Source: Anaerolineae bacterium (GTDB lineage Bacteria; Chloroflexota; Anaerolineae; B4-G1). Taken from it: a stretch of 59,139 bases of DNA. The notes beneath the pieces were generated by a model, which was not told the DNA's origin, did no database searches, and worked only from the letters and a program-made list of their open reading frames with translations. The stretch lies in contig JAUWNP010000004.1 of the NCBI GenBank assembly GCA_030612585.1, forward strand, positions 1-59,139. The letters run 5' to 3'. Positions 44,101-52,362 of the stretch are shown here, piece by piece. Position 1 is the first letter of the stretch. Every line of letters starts with the position of its first letter. Position numbers and translations under genes: made by a program.

Positions 44101-45733
44101 CGTCCACGGCGATCTGACGGCCATTGGACGTCCGCTCGATGCTCTCCGGGATGCACTCCAGATCGGGACGGGCGCCGATGGCCGAAATGACCACGTCGGC
44201 GTCCATCAGAAACTCTGACCCCTCGATGGGGAGCGGACGACAACGCCCACTCTCATCCGGCTCGCCCAATTCCATGCGGATGCAGCCCAAACCGCAGACG
44301 TTGCCCTCCTCGCTGGCCACCACCTCCGCCGGCGAGACCAGCCAGTCGAAGATCACGCCATCCTCTTTGGCCTGGCGGACCTCGTCCTCCCGAGCAGGCA
44401 TCTCTGCCTCGGTGCGGCGGTAGGTGATGCGCACCTCGGGATGATCACCTCCGTTCTCATCGGCTTGCATCGTGCCGATGCGCAATGCCGTGCAGACCGC
44501 GTCCATCGCCACATCACCGCCGCCCAGTACGATCACCTTCTTGCCCATCAGGTCGGGGTAGCGCTCCAGGCTGGCATCGCGCAAGAACTCGACCGCCGAA
44601 AGTACCTGTAGCAGGTCAACGCCAGGGATGCGGAGTGGTGTCTCGGCGTGAGCACCAATGCCCACGAAGACAGCATCGTAGCCATTGTCCTTCAGCGCCA
44701 CCACGTCGTCCACGCGGGTATTCAGTCTCAGATCAATGCCCAGGTTTATGATCTCGTCTATCTCGCGCTGCAACAGGTCGTAGGGCAACCGGTACGCGGG
44801 GATGCCGACGCGCATCATGCCGCCGGCTACCGGCAGCGCCTCGAGGACCGTCACGTCGTGCCCCTTGAGCCTGAGGTCTTGGGCCACGGTCAAGCCGGCC
44901 GGGCCGGAACCGACGACGGCCACACGCTTGCCCGTCGGTTCGACCTCCGGCCGCTCCCACACCCCCACACCCCCACACTCTTCAGGATGCTCGAAGGCCC
45001 AGTCGGTGACGAAACGCTTGAGCGCCATGATGCTGACCGGCTCGTCCACCTTGCCGCGCGAGCAGGCGTCCTCACACACGTGGTTGCACACGCGCCCACA
45101 GACCGCGGGGAAGGGGTTGTCCTCCTTGATCGCGCGGTAGGCATCGGCGAAGCGACCCTCGCGGATCAGCGCGATGTAGCCCTGCGCCCGCTGCCCGGTG
45201 GGACAGGCGTCACGGCAGGGAGCTACGCCTCGCTTCTCAATGACATAGGCGTTGGGTATCGCCTGGGGGTAGAGTCTGTAGACCGCCTGCCGCTCGGATA
45301 GACCGGCGTTAAACTGGTCTGAACGGGTGATGGGACAGACTGCTGCGCAGTCGCCACAGCCGGTGCACTCGTCCACCACGACGTAGCGCGGCTTCTTGCG
45401 CACGCGCGCTATGAAGTTGCCCGGCTCGCCCTCGACACTCTCCAGTTCGGCGTAGGTCATCACCTCGACGTTGAAGTGCCGGCCACACTCCACCAGTTTG
45501 GGCGAGAGAATACACATTGCGCAGTCGTTGGTGGGGAACGTCTTGTCGAGTTGCGCCATCGTGCCGCCGATGGCGGGGCTCTTGTCCAGCAGATAGGCTT
45601 TGAACCCGGCCTCCGCCAGGTCGAGCGACGCCTGCATACCACCAATGCCCGCGCCGACGACCAACACGGCCCCCACAGGCCCCTCACCCACTTCCGCCTC
45701 CTCGTTTAGAAGGCTCGGTTCGATTTCAGCCAT
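41111..45733 (-). CDS. giant HdrA-GltD-HdrA fusion flavoprotein (copy 2)
   Basis: 1,540 residues. Same architecture as the fusion at 23620: HdrA FAD (VVGAGIGG) with FPTNDCAMC, CTGCGDCAAVCP, GltD module (CRDACPTGQRAQGYIALIREG, CGRVCNHVCEDACSRG, VVGSGPAG, VLGGGDVAMD), CLQCGVCSECLQCVYAC, CVGSRDISCDHGYCSSVCC, CHCGINIGA, second FAD VIGGGLAG, CSRVCC, and CSNCGQCVEVCP plus CQGCGACIVACP. It is extremely similar to the next gene upstream (45820-50352), especially over the last about 600 residues. Private in-frame insertions: a 34-bp palindrome (DPSGFGKPEGS), LAASSTSSTSL, and a C/G-run palindrome (VPPPSPPLEAGGKGG). A shared one encodes DEGSNEAASSTPSS. NAD(P)H, ferredoxin and an Hdr-type acceptor are the likely partners. 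Confidence 0.9.
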   Translation of the reverse strand: MAEIEPSLLNEEAEVGEGPVGAVLVVGAGIGGMQASLDLAEAGFKAYLLDKSPAIGGTMAQLDKTFPTNDCAMCILSPKLVECGRHFNVEVMTYAELESVEGEPGNFIARVRKKPRYVVVDECTGCGDCAAVCPITRSDQFNAGLSERQAVYRLYPQAIPNAYVIEKRGVAPCRDACPTGQRAQGYIALIREGRFADAYRAIKEDNPFPAVCGRVCNHVCEDACSRGKVDEPVSIMALKRFVTDWAFEHPEECGGVGVWERPEVEPTGKRVAVVGSGPAGLTVAQDLRLKGHDVTVLEALPVAGGMMRVGIPAYRLPYDLLQREIDEIINLGIDLRLNTRVDDVVALKDNGYDAVFVGIGAHAETPLRIPGVDLLQVLSAVEFLRDASLERYPDLMGKKVIVLGGGDVAMDAVCTALRIGTMQADENGGDHPEVRITYRRTEAEMPAREDEVRQAKEDGVIFDWLVSPAEVVASEEGNVCGLGCIRMELGEPDESGRCRPLPIEGSEFLMDADVVISAIGARPDLECIPESIERTSNGRQIAVDENTMETSVEGIFAAGDAVTGMAFVVDAIGAGHKAARAMDAYLRGQDLSQDPSGFGKPEGSKVAELTEEDIARKRAAGQIVEGHRPHTLEVSPDERVHSLCEVCGPMTEEQAVAEAKRCLQCGVCSECLQCVYACQKHCIDHDMREEIVELNVGAVVLVPGAETMPGDVRPEFGYGRLSNVVTSIEFERMLSASGPWGGEVRRPSDGEHPRKVAFIQCVGSRDISCDHGYCSSVCCMYATKEAVIAREHDSNVEPTIFYMDIRSFGKGFEGYIERAEEEYGVRYVRSMVSAVTEAPGTGNLRLSYATSEGKNIEEEFDLVVLSVGLRPPEGTRELAERLGVELNEYGFAESPPFRPGQTTRPGIFVAGPFSEPKDIPETVVEASCAAAQASALLAGSRGSLVQEVAYPPERDVSEEEARVGVFVCHCGINIGAVVDVPEVVEYAANLSGVVYAEENLYTCSQDTQERMREQIEEHGLNRVVVASCTPRTHGPLFQETIRGAGLNPHLFEMANIREQDSWVHRGDHGRATEKAKELVRMAVAKARKLHPIEHATFEINHHALVIGGGLAGMTAALSIAEQGFGVTLVEREAELGGNLQHILIGLPNEDPRLGDPQALLRQTIEAVSSNPRISVLTGAEVVGVSGYLGQYRTRVRLADGRQEEVEHGVVVVATGARQIEPREYLYGEHPGVVTQRELEEVMSRWVDEGSNEAASSTPSSVVMIQCVGSRDEEHPYCSRVCCTEAIKNALTIKERNPETEVYILYRDIRTFGFKERYYREARRKGVVFLQYDKDRKPEVLAASSTSSTSLRVEVIVQPEGETFTLGADLVVLSAGIEPNVDNESLAQLLKVPLDEDGFFLEAHVKLRPLDFAADGVYLCGMAHSPRFLDEAIAQARGAAVRAVRLLAKQELEATPIIASVNPLLCSNCGQCVEVCPYDARVPVPPPSPPLEAGGKGGYVRVIDVLCQGCGACIVACPNKACQQKGFEVGQVYGMLDAVVQ
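41955..42019. repeat. 65-bp 'gaggaag/cttcctc' inverted block (in frame, giant copy 2)
   Basis: Outer arms gaggaagg / cttcctc with 'gtagatgagg' and 'ctactcatcac' inside; encodes DEGSNEAASSTPSS. A 65-bp counterpart lies at the same protein position in copy 3 (46622-46686), so it predates the duplication. Confidence 0.85.
43922..43955. repeat. 34-bp palindrome (in frame, private to giant copy 2)
   Basis: Arms AGACCCTTCGGGTTT / AAACCCGAAGGGTCT with TCCG at the centre. It encodes DPSGFGKPEGS, matching the pattern D..GF.KP..S of the copies at 37325 and 39138. Giant copy 3 lacks it at this site. Confidence 0.92.
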
Positions 45734-45819
45734 TCAGCATCCCCTGCCCAGTTCACGCATCGGCAACTCCTGCCGTCTTTCGCCTTTTGCTCATTGTTCA
45801 TTGATGCATTGTTCATTGT

Positions 45820-48800
45820 TCACTGTACCACCGCATCCAGCATCCCGTACACCTGGCCCACCTCGAACCCCTTCTGCTGGCAGGCCTTGTTCGGGCAGGC
45901 GACGATGCACGCCCCGCACCCCTGGCACAGTACCTCGATGACCTCGGCATAGGGCCACCCCGGCTCCAGCACACGCGCGTCGTAGGGGCAGACCTCCACG
46001 CACAGGCCACACGCCGAGCAGCGCTTCGGTTTGACGCTGGCGACGATTGGCGTGGCCTCCAACTCCTGCTTCGCTAGAAGCCTCACCGCCCGCACCGCCG
46101 CACCACGCGCCTGCGCTATCGCCTCATCCAGAAAACGCGGGCTATGCGCCATCCCGCACAGGTACACCCCGTCCGCCGCAAAGTCCAGCGGTCGCAACTT
46201 CACGTGCGCCTCCAGGAAGAAACCATCCTCGTTCAACGGTGTCTTGAGCAATTGGGCCAGTGTCTCGTTGTCCACGTTCGGCTCAATCCCTACGCTCAGT
46301 ACTACCAGGTCCGCCTCCAACGTGAAGACCTCTCCCTCTGGCTGCACTGCCATGTTCACATGCAGCCGCCCGTCCTCGGTCTGCACTTCCGGCTTTTGGT
46401 CCTTGTCGTACTGGAGGAAGACTACGCCCTTCCGCCGCGCCTCGCGGTAGTAGCGCTCCTTGAAACCGAAGGTACGAATGTCGCGATACAGAATGTACAC
46501 TTCCGTCTCTGGGTTGCGCTCTTTGATCGCCAGCGCGTTCTTGATCGCCTCCGTGCAGCAGACGCGCGAGCAGTAGGGGTGCTCCTCGTCACGAGAGCCC
46601 ACGCATTGGATCATCACGACGGAGGAAGGAGTAGATGAGGCGGCCTCATTACTTCCCTCACCTACCCATCTACTCATCACTTCCTCAAGTTCCCGCTGCG
46701 TCACAACCCCGGGATGCTCGCCGTACAGATACTCCCGCGGCTCCATCTGCCGCGCCCCCGTCGCCACCACCACCACGCCGTGCTGTACCTCCTCCTGCTG
46801 TCCGCCGGCCAACTTCACCGTAGTGCGATATTGCCCCAGGTACCCGCCCACGTCCACCACTTCAGCCCCCGCCAGCACCGAAATGCGCGGATTGGACGAC
46901 ACCGCCTCGATGGTTCGCCGCAGCAATGCCTGGGGGTCACTGGTAAATTCGGTATTCGTAGATTCGGTATTCGGCAGCGCCGTGTAGATGTGACGAAGAT
47001 TGCCGCCTAACTCGGTCTCCCGCTCGACCAGCGTCACACCGAACCCCTGCTCGGCGATGGAGAGCGACGCCGTCATCCCCGCCAGCCCCCCGCCGATGAC
47101 CAACGCGCGGTGGTTTATCTCGAAGGTGGCATGCTCAATAGGGCGCAGTTTCCGCGCCTTCGCCACCGCCATGCGCACCAGGTCCTTCGCCTTCTCCGTC
47201 GCCCTCCCGTGGTCCCCCCTGTGCACCCACGAGTCCTGCTCCCGGATGTTCGCCATCTGGAATAGATGCGGGTTGAGCCCGGCCCCGCGAAGCGTCTCCT
47301 GGAACAGCGGCTCGTGCGTCAGCGGCGTGCACGAAGCCACCACGACCCGGTTGAGATCGTACTTCTGGATGCGCTCGCGAATACGCTCCTGCGTGTCCTG
47401 CGAACAAGTGTACAGATTATCCTCGGCGTAGGCCACATAAGGCAGCGTGCGGGCATACTCGACCACGTCAGGCACGTCCACCACAGCACCGATGTTGATG
47501 CCACAATGACAGATGAAGACACCCACCCGTGGCGGCTCTCTGCTGACGTCTCGCTCCTCCGGCCACACCTGCTTCTCAGTCAGTGTGTCGCGCACGTCAG
47601 CTAGCAGCGCCGAGGCCCGAGCCGCCGCGCACGAAGCCTCGACCACCGTCTCCGGAATGTCCTTCGGCTCACTGAACGCACCCGCAACGAAGATACCCGG
47701 CCGCGTCGTCTGCCCCGGCTCGAAGGGAGGCGGCTCGGCAAAGCCGTATTCGTTCAACTCCACCCCCAGCCGCTCTGCCAGTTCCCGCGTGCCCTCCGGC
47801 GGCATCAACCCCACCGACAGCACCACCAGATCGAACTCCTCCTCCACGCTCTTGCCCTCGCCGGTGGCGTACTTGAGTCGCAGATTCCCCGTCCCAGGTG
47901 CCCCCGTGACCGCACTGACCATGCTGCGCACGTAGCGCACCCCATACTCCTGTTCGGCCCGCTCGATGTAGCTCTCAAACCCCTTGCCGAAGGAGCGCAC
48001 GTCCATGTAGAAGATCGTTGGCTCGACCCTCGGATCGTGCTCCCTGGCGATGACCGCTTCCTTGGTCGCGTACATGCAGCAGACCGAGGAGCAGTACCCA
48101 TGATCACACGAAATGTCGCGGGAGCCAACACACTGGATAAAGGCCACCCTGCGCGGATGCTCACCGTCGGAGGGACGCCGCACCTCCCCGCCCCACGGGC
48201 CGGAGGCCGAGAGCATGCGCTCCAACTCGATGCTGGTGACGACGTTGGACAATCGCCCGTAGCCGAACTCGGGCCGGATGTCGCCGGGCATCGTCTCCGA
48301 CCCCGGCACCAACACGACCGCCCCTACGTTCAGTTCGACGATCTCCTCGCGCTGATCGTGGTCAATACAGTGCTTCTGGCAGGCGTAGACGCACTGGTTA
48401 CACTCGGAGCAGATACCGCACGAAAGACACCGCTCCGCCTCCGCACGCGCCTCCTCCTCGGTGAGGGCGGGATAGACCTCGCGAAAGCCCTGCACCCGCT
48501 CGGCCGCAGGAAGTTTAGCGACCTCGTGACGGGGCGCGTCGGAGACCTCGCCAGAGACTACCTTCGCCCGCGCCTCCTCCTCCGTCAGTTCCGCCACCTC
48601 GACCTCGGCCTCCGCCTCTGGCAACGGCTCGCCACGCACGTAGGCGTCAATCGAACAGGCCGCCTTGTGCCCCGCCGCAATCGCGTCTACCACGAACGAG
48701 GTCCCCGTCACCACATCGCCACCAGCGAAGAGCCCCGGCACGTTGGTCGCCAGCGTCACCGCATCCACCGCCGCGAACCGCCCGCGTACCTTTTCGACCT

Positions 48801-50352
48801 CGTCCGGCAAACAAGAGACGTCTGGACGCTGCCCAATGGCAAAGATCACCACATCGGCCTCGATGACGTGCTCGCTGTCCGGCTTCTCGTCAAAGTCGGG
48901 CCGCCCCTCGACGAAGCCCCGGAAATCAATCTCGACGCAACGCACGCCGGTCACACGTCCGTCGGCGGAGGTGACCTCCTTGAATGTATGGGACGGCAAG
49001 ACCTCGATCCCTTCCTCCTGCGCGTCCTGTATCTCCCACTCGTGGGCTGGCATCGTCTCGCGGCTCTCCAGGCAGGACATCCCGACCCAGGAAGCACCCA
49101 GCCGCACAGCCGTCATCGCCGCATCTATCGCGACGTTGCCACCGCCTATCACCAGGACACGCCTCCCCTCGACCAAGAGACTTCGGAAGTCTTCCGAGAC
49201 TTCCGAAGTCTTCTCCAACAACGCCACCTGGCGCAGGAAATCGGTCGCCATCGTCACTTCGGGCAGGTCCACGCCGGGGATGGGCAGGCAGACGCCATTG
49301 TGCGCCCCCACTGCGACGAAGGCCGCGTCATAGCCGTCGCTCAGAAGAGCCGTCACGTCATCCACACGGTGGTTGAGTTCCAGTTCGATGCCCAGCGCCA
49401 GGATGTCGTCAATCTCACGCTGCACCAGATCATAGGGCAAACGGTAAGAAGGAATGCCCACCCGCATCATTCCACCCGGCACCGCCAGCGCCTCAAAGAC
49501 GGTCACGTCATGGCCAAGCCTGACCATATCTTGCGCACAGGTGAGCCCGGCTGGCCCAGAGCCAACCACAGCCACTCGCTTACCCGTCGGCTCCACCTCC
49601 AGCCGAGGAATGTCAATCTCATCAGGATGGGCCAGCGCCCAGTCGGTGACGAAACGCTTCAGGCGCATGATGTTGACCGGCTCGTCAACCTGCCCCCGCG
49701 AGCAGGCGTCCTCACATTTGTGGTTGCAGACCCGCCCGCAGATGGACGGGAAGGGATTGTCCTCGCGGATGGTGCGATAGGCGTCGGCGAAACGTCCCTC
49801 GCGTATCAACGCCACGTATCCCTGCGCCCGCTGATGAATCGGACAGGCATCGCGGCAGGGAGCCCGCCCCCGCTTCTCGATGACGTAAGCGTTAGGAATC
49901 GCCTGCGGGTAGAGTTTGTAGGCCGCCCGCCGTTCGGACATATTGGCATTGAACTGGTCGAGGCGAACAATGGGACAGGCCACCGCGCAATCGCCGCAGC
50001 CGGTGCACTCGTCCACCACGACGTAGCGCGGCTTCTGGCGCACGCGCGCTATGAAGTTGCCCGGCTCCCCCTCGACACTCTCCAGTTCGGCGTAGGTCAT
50101 CACCTCGACGTTGAGGTGTCGACCACACTCTACCAACTTGGGCGAAAGGATACACATCGCGCAGTCGTTGGTGGGGAAAGTCTTGTCGAGTTGCGCCATC
50201 ACCCCGCCGATAGCCGGCTTTTTATCCAGCAGATAGACCTTGAACCCAGCCTCCGCCAGGTCGAGCGACGCCTGCATACCACCAATGCCCGCGCCGACGA
50301 CCAGTACCGAGCCGACCTTGTCTTTGCCGTTCTCAGAGAATTCCACCGTCAT
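45820..50352 (-). CDS. giant HdrA-GltD-HdrA fusion flavoprotein (copy 3)
   Basis: 1,510 residues, tandem paralogue of 41111-45733 with the same order of modules and motifs (VVGAGIGG, CTGCGDCAVACP, CRDACPIHQRAQGYVALIREG, CGRVCNHKCEDACSRG, VVGSGPAG, VIGGGNVAID, CLSCGICSECNQCVYAC, CHCGINIGA, CSACGLCVEVCP, CQGCGACIVACP). The two proteins share the same last 35 residues (CQGCGACIVACPNKAC onward) and the neighbouring DNA is almost identical, consistent with recent duplication or gene conversion; the GltD parts have diverged more. Private insertions: a 34-bp palindrome (KTSEVSEDFRS, next to the NAD(P) site) and a 'ggtattcg' block (NTESTNTEFTSD). ATG at 50352 has AGGAAAG 6 nt upstream. Confidence 0.9.
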   Translation of the reverse strand: MTVEFSENGKDKVGSVLVVGAGIGGMQASLDLAEAGFKVYLLDKKPAIGGVMAQLDKTFPTNDCAMCILSPKLVECGRHLNVEVMTYAELESVEGEPGNFIARVRQKPRYVVVDECTGCGDCAVACPIVRLDQFNANMSERRAAYKLYPQAIPNAYVIEKRGRAPCRDACPIHQRAQGYVALIREGRFADAYRTIREDNPFPSICGRVCNHKCEDACSRGQVDEPVNIMRLKRFVTDWALAHPDEIDIPRLEVEPTGKRVAVVGSGPAGLTCAQDMVRLGHDVTVFEALAVPGGMMRVGIPSYRLPYDLVQREIDDILALGIELELNHRVDDVTALLSDGYDAAFVAVGAHNGVCLPIPGVDLPEVTMATDFLRQVALLEKTSEVSEDFRSLLVEGRRVLVIGGGNVAIDAAMTAVRLGASWVGMSCLESRETMPAHEWEIQDAQEEGIEVLPSHTFKEVTSADGRVTGVRCVEIDFRGFVEGRPDFDEKPDSEHVIEADVVIFAIGQRPDVSCLPDEVEKVRGRFAAVDAVTLATNVPGLFAGGDVVTGTSFVVDAIAAGHKAACSIDAYVRGEPLPEAEAEVEVAELTEEEARAKVVSGEVSDAPRHEVAKLPAAERVQGFREVYPALTEEEARAEAERCLSCGICSECNQCVYACQKHCIDHDQREEIVELNVGAVVLVPGSETMPGDIRPEFGYGRLSNVVTSIELERMLSASGPWGGEVRRPSDGEHPRRVAFIQCVGSRDISCDHGYCSSVCCMYATKEAVIAREHDPRVEPTIFYMDVRSFGKGFESYIERAEQEYGVRYVRSMVSAVTGAPGTGNLRLKYATGEGKSVEEEFDLVVLSVGLMPPEGTRELAERLGVELNEYGFAEPPPFEPGQTTRPGIFVAGAFSEPKDIPETVVEASCAAARASALLADVRDTLTEKQVWPEERDVSREPPRVGVFICHCGINIGAVVDVPDVVEYARTLPYVAYAEDNLYTCSQDTQERIRERIQKYDLNRVVVASCTPLTHEPLFQETLRGAGLNPHLFQMANIREQDSWVHRGDHGRATEKAKDLVRMAVAKARKLRPIEHATFEINHRALVIGGGLAGMTASLSIAEQGFGVTLVERETELGGNLRHIYTALPNTESTNTEFTSDPQALLRRTIEAVSSNPRISVLAGAEVVDVGGYLGQYRTTVKLAGGQQEEVQHGVVVVATGARQMEPREYLYGEHPGVVTQRELEEVMSRWVGEGSNEAASSTPSSVVMIQCVGSRDEEHPYCSRVCCTEAIKNALAIKERNPETEVYILYRDIRTFGFKERYYREARRKGVVFLQYDKDQKPEVQTEDGRLHVNMAVQPEGEVFTLEADLVVLSVGIEPNVDNETLAQLLKTPLNEDGFFLEAHVKLRPLDFAADGVYLCGMAHSPRFLDEAIAQARGAAVRAVRLLAKQELEATPIVASVKPKRCSACGLCVEVCPYDARVLEPGWPYAEVIEVLCQGCGACIVACPNKACQQKGFEVGQVYGMLDAVVQ
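46622..46686. repeat. 65-bp 'gaggaag/cttcctc' inverted block (in frame, giant copy 3)
   Basis: Same position and length as 41955-42019 in the paralogue; encodes GEGSNEAASSTPSS. Confidence 0.85.
46938..46977. repeat. 'ggtaaattcggtattcg' insertion (in frame, private to giant copy 3)
   Basis: About 40 bp of near-tandem 'ggtattcg/gtagattcg' units encode NTESTNTEFTSD. The paralogue reads PNEDPRLGDP at this place. Confidence 0.8.
49178..49211. repeat. 34-bp palindrome (in frame, private to giant copy 3)
   Basis: Arms AGACTTCGGAAGTCT / AGACTTCCGAAGTCT around TCCG. It encodes KTSEVSEDFRS just before the NAD(P)-binding VLVIGGGNVAID of the GltD module; giant copy 2 has ERYPDLMGKK there instead. Confidence 0.9.
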
Positions 50353-50368
50353 ACCGCTTTCCTAGACC

Positions 50369-50944
50369 TCAGAACTCGCCTGAATGATCCACCAGTCGCA
50401 GTACCACAATCGCCATGTCCAGCGTCTCCCCGCCATCCGTGATGAAGTAGTCGCGCAGCGTGACCTCGTGCCGGTAGCCCAGGTCCTCAAACGCCTTGAT
50501 GACCTGCGGTTGGGTAGTCACGATCTCGGCGTACAACTGCTGTAACCCCACCCGTCGGGCAATATCAATCAGACAGCGCAACATCAACATGCCGATGCCC
50601 TGGCGACGGGAGACGCGGTCGAGGAAGACGCGCACCCAGGCGACGTGGCGGTGATACCGCTCGCCAAAGTGCAGCGTGGCATCTCCCACGATCTTACCGT
50701 CCACGACGGCCACCAGCGGGAAGACGATCTTCAGATTCAGATTGTCCACCCAACTTTCCACCACAGCCCTGTCGCCGGCATCGCTGCGAAAGTACTCCAG
50801 GTCCTCCCCCGTTGCCCGGGCGAAGAGATCCACCAGACCTTCCTTGTCCTCCTTCGACAATGGGCGCAGCAGCAACCGCGCACCGTTGGGTAGAGACTTT
50901 ACATGGCGATAACGCGCCAGTTGCCCCCAGACATCCACATTCAT
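50369..50944 (-). CDS. GNAT-family N-acetyltransferase
   Basis: 191 residues. GNAT fold with the acetyl-CoA loop VSRRQGIGMLMLRCLIDIARRVG and the following YAEIVTTQPQVIKAFEDLGYRHE. Substrate unknown. GGAGGTGA precedes the ATG. It is inserted between an HdrC-HdrB fusion gene and giant fusion copy 3, with short spacers on both sides, so it is probably cotranscribed; protein or metabolite acetylation linked to this pathway is a guess. Confidence 0.85.
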   Translation of the reverse strand: MNVDVWGQLARYRHVKSLPNGARLLLRPLSKEDKEGLVDLFARATGEDLEYFRSDAGDRAVVESWVDNLNLKIVFPLVAVVDGKIVGDATLHFGERYHRHVAWVRVFLDRVSRRQGIGMLMLRCLIDIARRVGLQQLYAEIVTTQPQVIKAFEDLGYRHEVTLRDYFITDGGETLDMAIVVLRLVDHSGEF

Positions 50945-50959
50945 CTTCTCACCTCCACT

Positions 50960-52228
50960 TCACTCTGACTCAGCCTTCTGCATCGCTTTCCACACCAACT
51001 CTGTCACGTCCATCACGCGCACGCGGGCGCGACGGGCCTCCTTGCTCTTGCGCACTGCCGCCATCAGCGTGCGCTCGCACTGCTGGCAGGCGGAGGTGAC
51101 GACCTGGGCCTCAATCTCGCAGGCCCGGTCAATCCGGCGCAACGAGACCTCGGAGACAACGTCTGGATCGAAACTCTCCAGGTTGCCCCCACCGCCGCAG
51201 CACTCGGAGATCTGCCCCGAACTGCTCATCTCTACAAAGGTAAGGCCGGGGATACTCTGCAACACATGACGGGGCGGCTCGAAGACGTGACTCTTGCGCC
51301 CCAGGTCACACGGGTCGTGATAGGTCACCCGCAGGTCCAGCTCCCCCAACTCAATGGCTCCCTGCTCGATCAATTCTTCCAACAACTCCGTGGCGTGCAG
51401 CACCTCCAGGCCAATCTCCTCCCCCAGAACTTCGGGATAGACGAACTTCCACATGTGATAGCAGGAAGGACAGGCGAAGACGACGCGGGAAGCGCCGAGT
51501 TCCTTGACCTGGGCGACGTTGTGCTGAATCAACGTCTTGGCCTGTTCCAGCCGCCCCATTGACAGCAGGGGATAGCCGCAGCACCACTCCTGCCCCCCCA
51601 GGGTGGTGAAATCAACACCGCTCGTATCCAAGATGGAGGTCAGCGATTGGGGCACGCGATAACTGCGCGGGAAGAAGGACGCGACACAGCCAACGAAGTA
51701 AACGATCTCGGCCCCTTGTTTGCCCTCCAGTCCGGGCGGGATACGCTCCAGGTTCTGGCTCCAGATCAGCCGGTTGGTGTTATCATCACCACTGATGTTG
51801 TGCTCGGTCGTAATCGTCTGGCTCAAGTGGTTGAGACGTTGGATGCCCGCGCACAGCCGGTCGTCAATCACCGCCTCCGGCCGCTGCACCAGGTAGTCGG
51901 CCAGGAGTTCTCGCAACTGCTGGCAGTCCTCCACCCGATAGCCTGTCTCTTCCGACATTTCCTTGAGCGCGATCATCACCTCGCCAATGTCAATCTCATT
52001 GGGGCAAAACGCTCCGCACATCTCGCACCCCAGGCAGAGCCAGGCATCCCGGCTGGTCAGTAGCCGTTCCCGCTGCCCGAACTGGATCAGGCGCAGGATA
52101 CGATCCGGCCCGTATTCCATTGCAAAAGCGGCAGGGCAGCCAGCAGTGCACTTGTGACAGTGGTAACACAGTTGTATGGTTTGCCCGCTGAGGCTGTTTA
52201 CCTGGTCTGTAAATGATATTTCGGCCAT
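50960..52228 (-). CDS. HdrC-HdrB fusion subunit
   Basis: 422 residues. HdrC part: CYHCHKCTAGCP and CLGCEMCGAFCP. HdrB part: two full CCG domains, FVGC...EWCCGYPLLSMG...ACPSCYHMW and YHDPCDLGRKSHVF...SECCGGGGNLE...SACQQCERTL. It is the closest in-window relative of the fusion at 19943-21160 (both have the N[IV]SG(E/D)DNT..L linker). GAGGAA lies 8 nt before the ATG. Expected partner of the giant HdrA-GltD proteins encoded downstream or the split HdrA pair B upstream. Confidence 0.9.
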   Translation of the reverse strand: MAEISFTDQVNSLSGQTIQLCYHCHKCTAGCPAAFAMEYGPDRILRLIQFGQRERLLTSRDAWLCLGCEMCGAFCPNEIDIGEVMIALKEMSEETGYRVEDCQQLRELLADYLVQRPEAVIDDRLCAGIQRLNHLSQTITTEHNISGDDNTNRLIWSQNLERIPPGLEGKQGAEIVYFVGCVASFFPRSYRVPQSLTSILDTSGVDFTTLGGQEWCCGYPLLSMGRLEQAKTLIQHNVAQVKELGASRVVFACPSCYHMWKFVYPEVLGEEIGLEVLHATELLEELIEQGAIELGELDLRVTYHDPCDLGRKSHVFEPPRHVLQSIPGLTFVEMSSSGQISECCGGGGNLESFDPDVVSEVSLRRIDRACEIEAQVVTSACQQCERTLMAAVRKSKEARRARVRVMDVTELVWKAMQKAESE

Positions 52229-52250
52229 TTGTCAATTCCTCGTTTCACCG

Positions 52251-52362
52251 TGTTGGTAGATTGGTACATTGGTAGATTGGCACATTGGTGACAGAGACCA
52301 ACTACCAATCTACCAATTTACCAGTTTCCCAATTCACCAATTTCCCAACCTACCAACTCACC
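52251..52362. repeat. GGTAGATTG-type inverted-repeat block (intergenic)
   Basis: Left arm of 'ggtagattggtacattgg' units, centre 'tgacagagaccaac', right arm of 'accaatctaccaatttacc' units. It fills the gap between the HdrC-HdrB fusion and HdrA genes and reaches the HdrA stop codon region. Confidence 0.82.

Noticed and set aside
30508..49211. 34-bp palindromes as Rho-independent terminators
   Set aside because: Six copies lie in the middle of long open frames and none has a convincing U-tract after the stem. A terminator role for the intergenic copies (58178, 41062, 33933) remains possible.
23620..50352. Annotating the giant proteins as glutamate synthase small subunits
   Set aside because: Only the internal part is GltD-like; no glutamate synthase large subunit is near, and most of the chain has HdrA motifs.
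48037..50442. Plus-strand frame of 801 codons antisense to giant copy 3
   Set aside because: Same reason: a shadow of the GC-rich HdrA-GltD gene with no recognisable domain.
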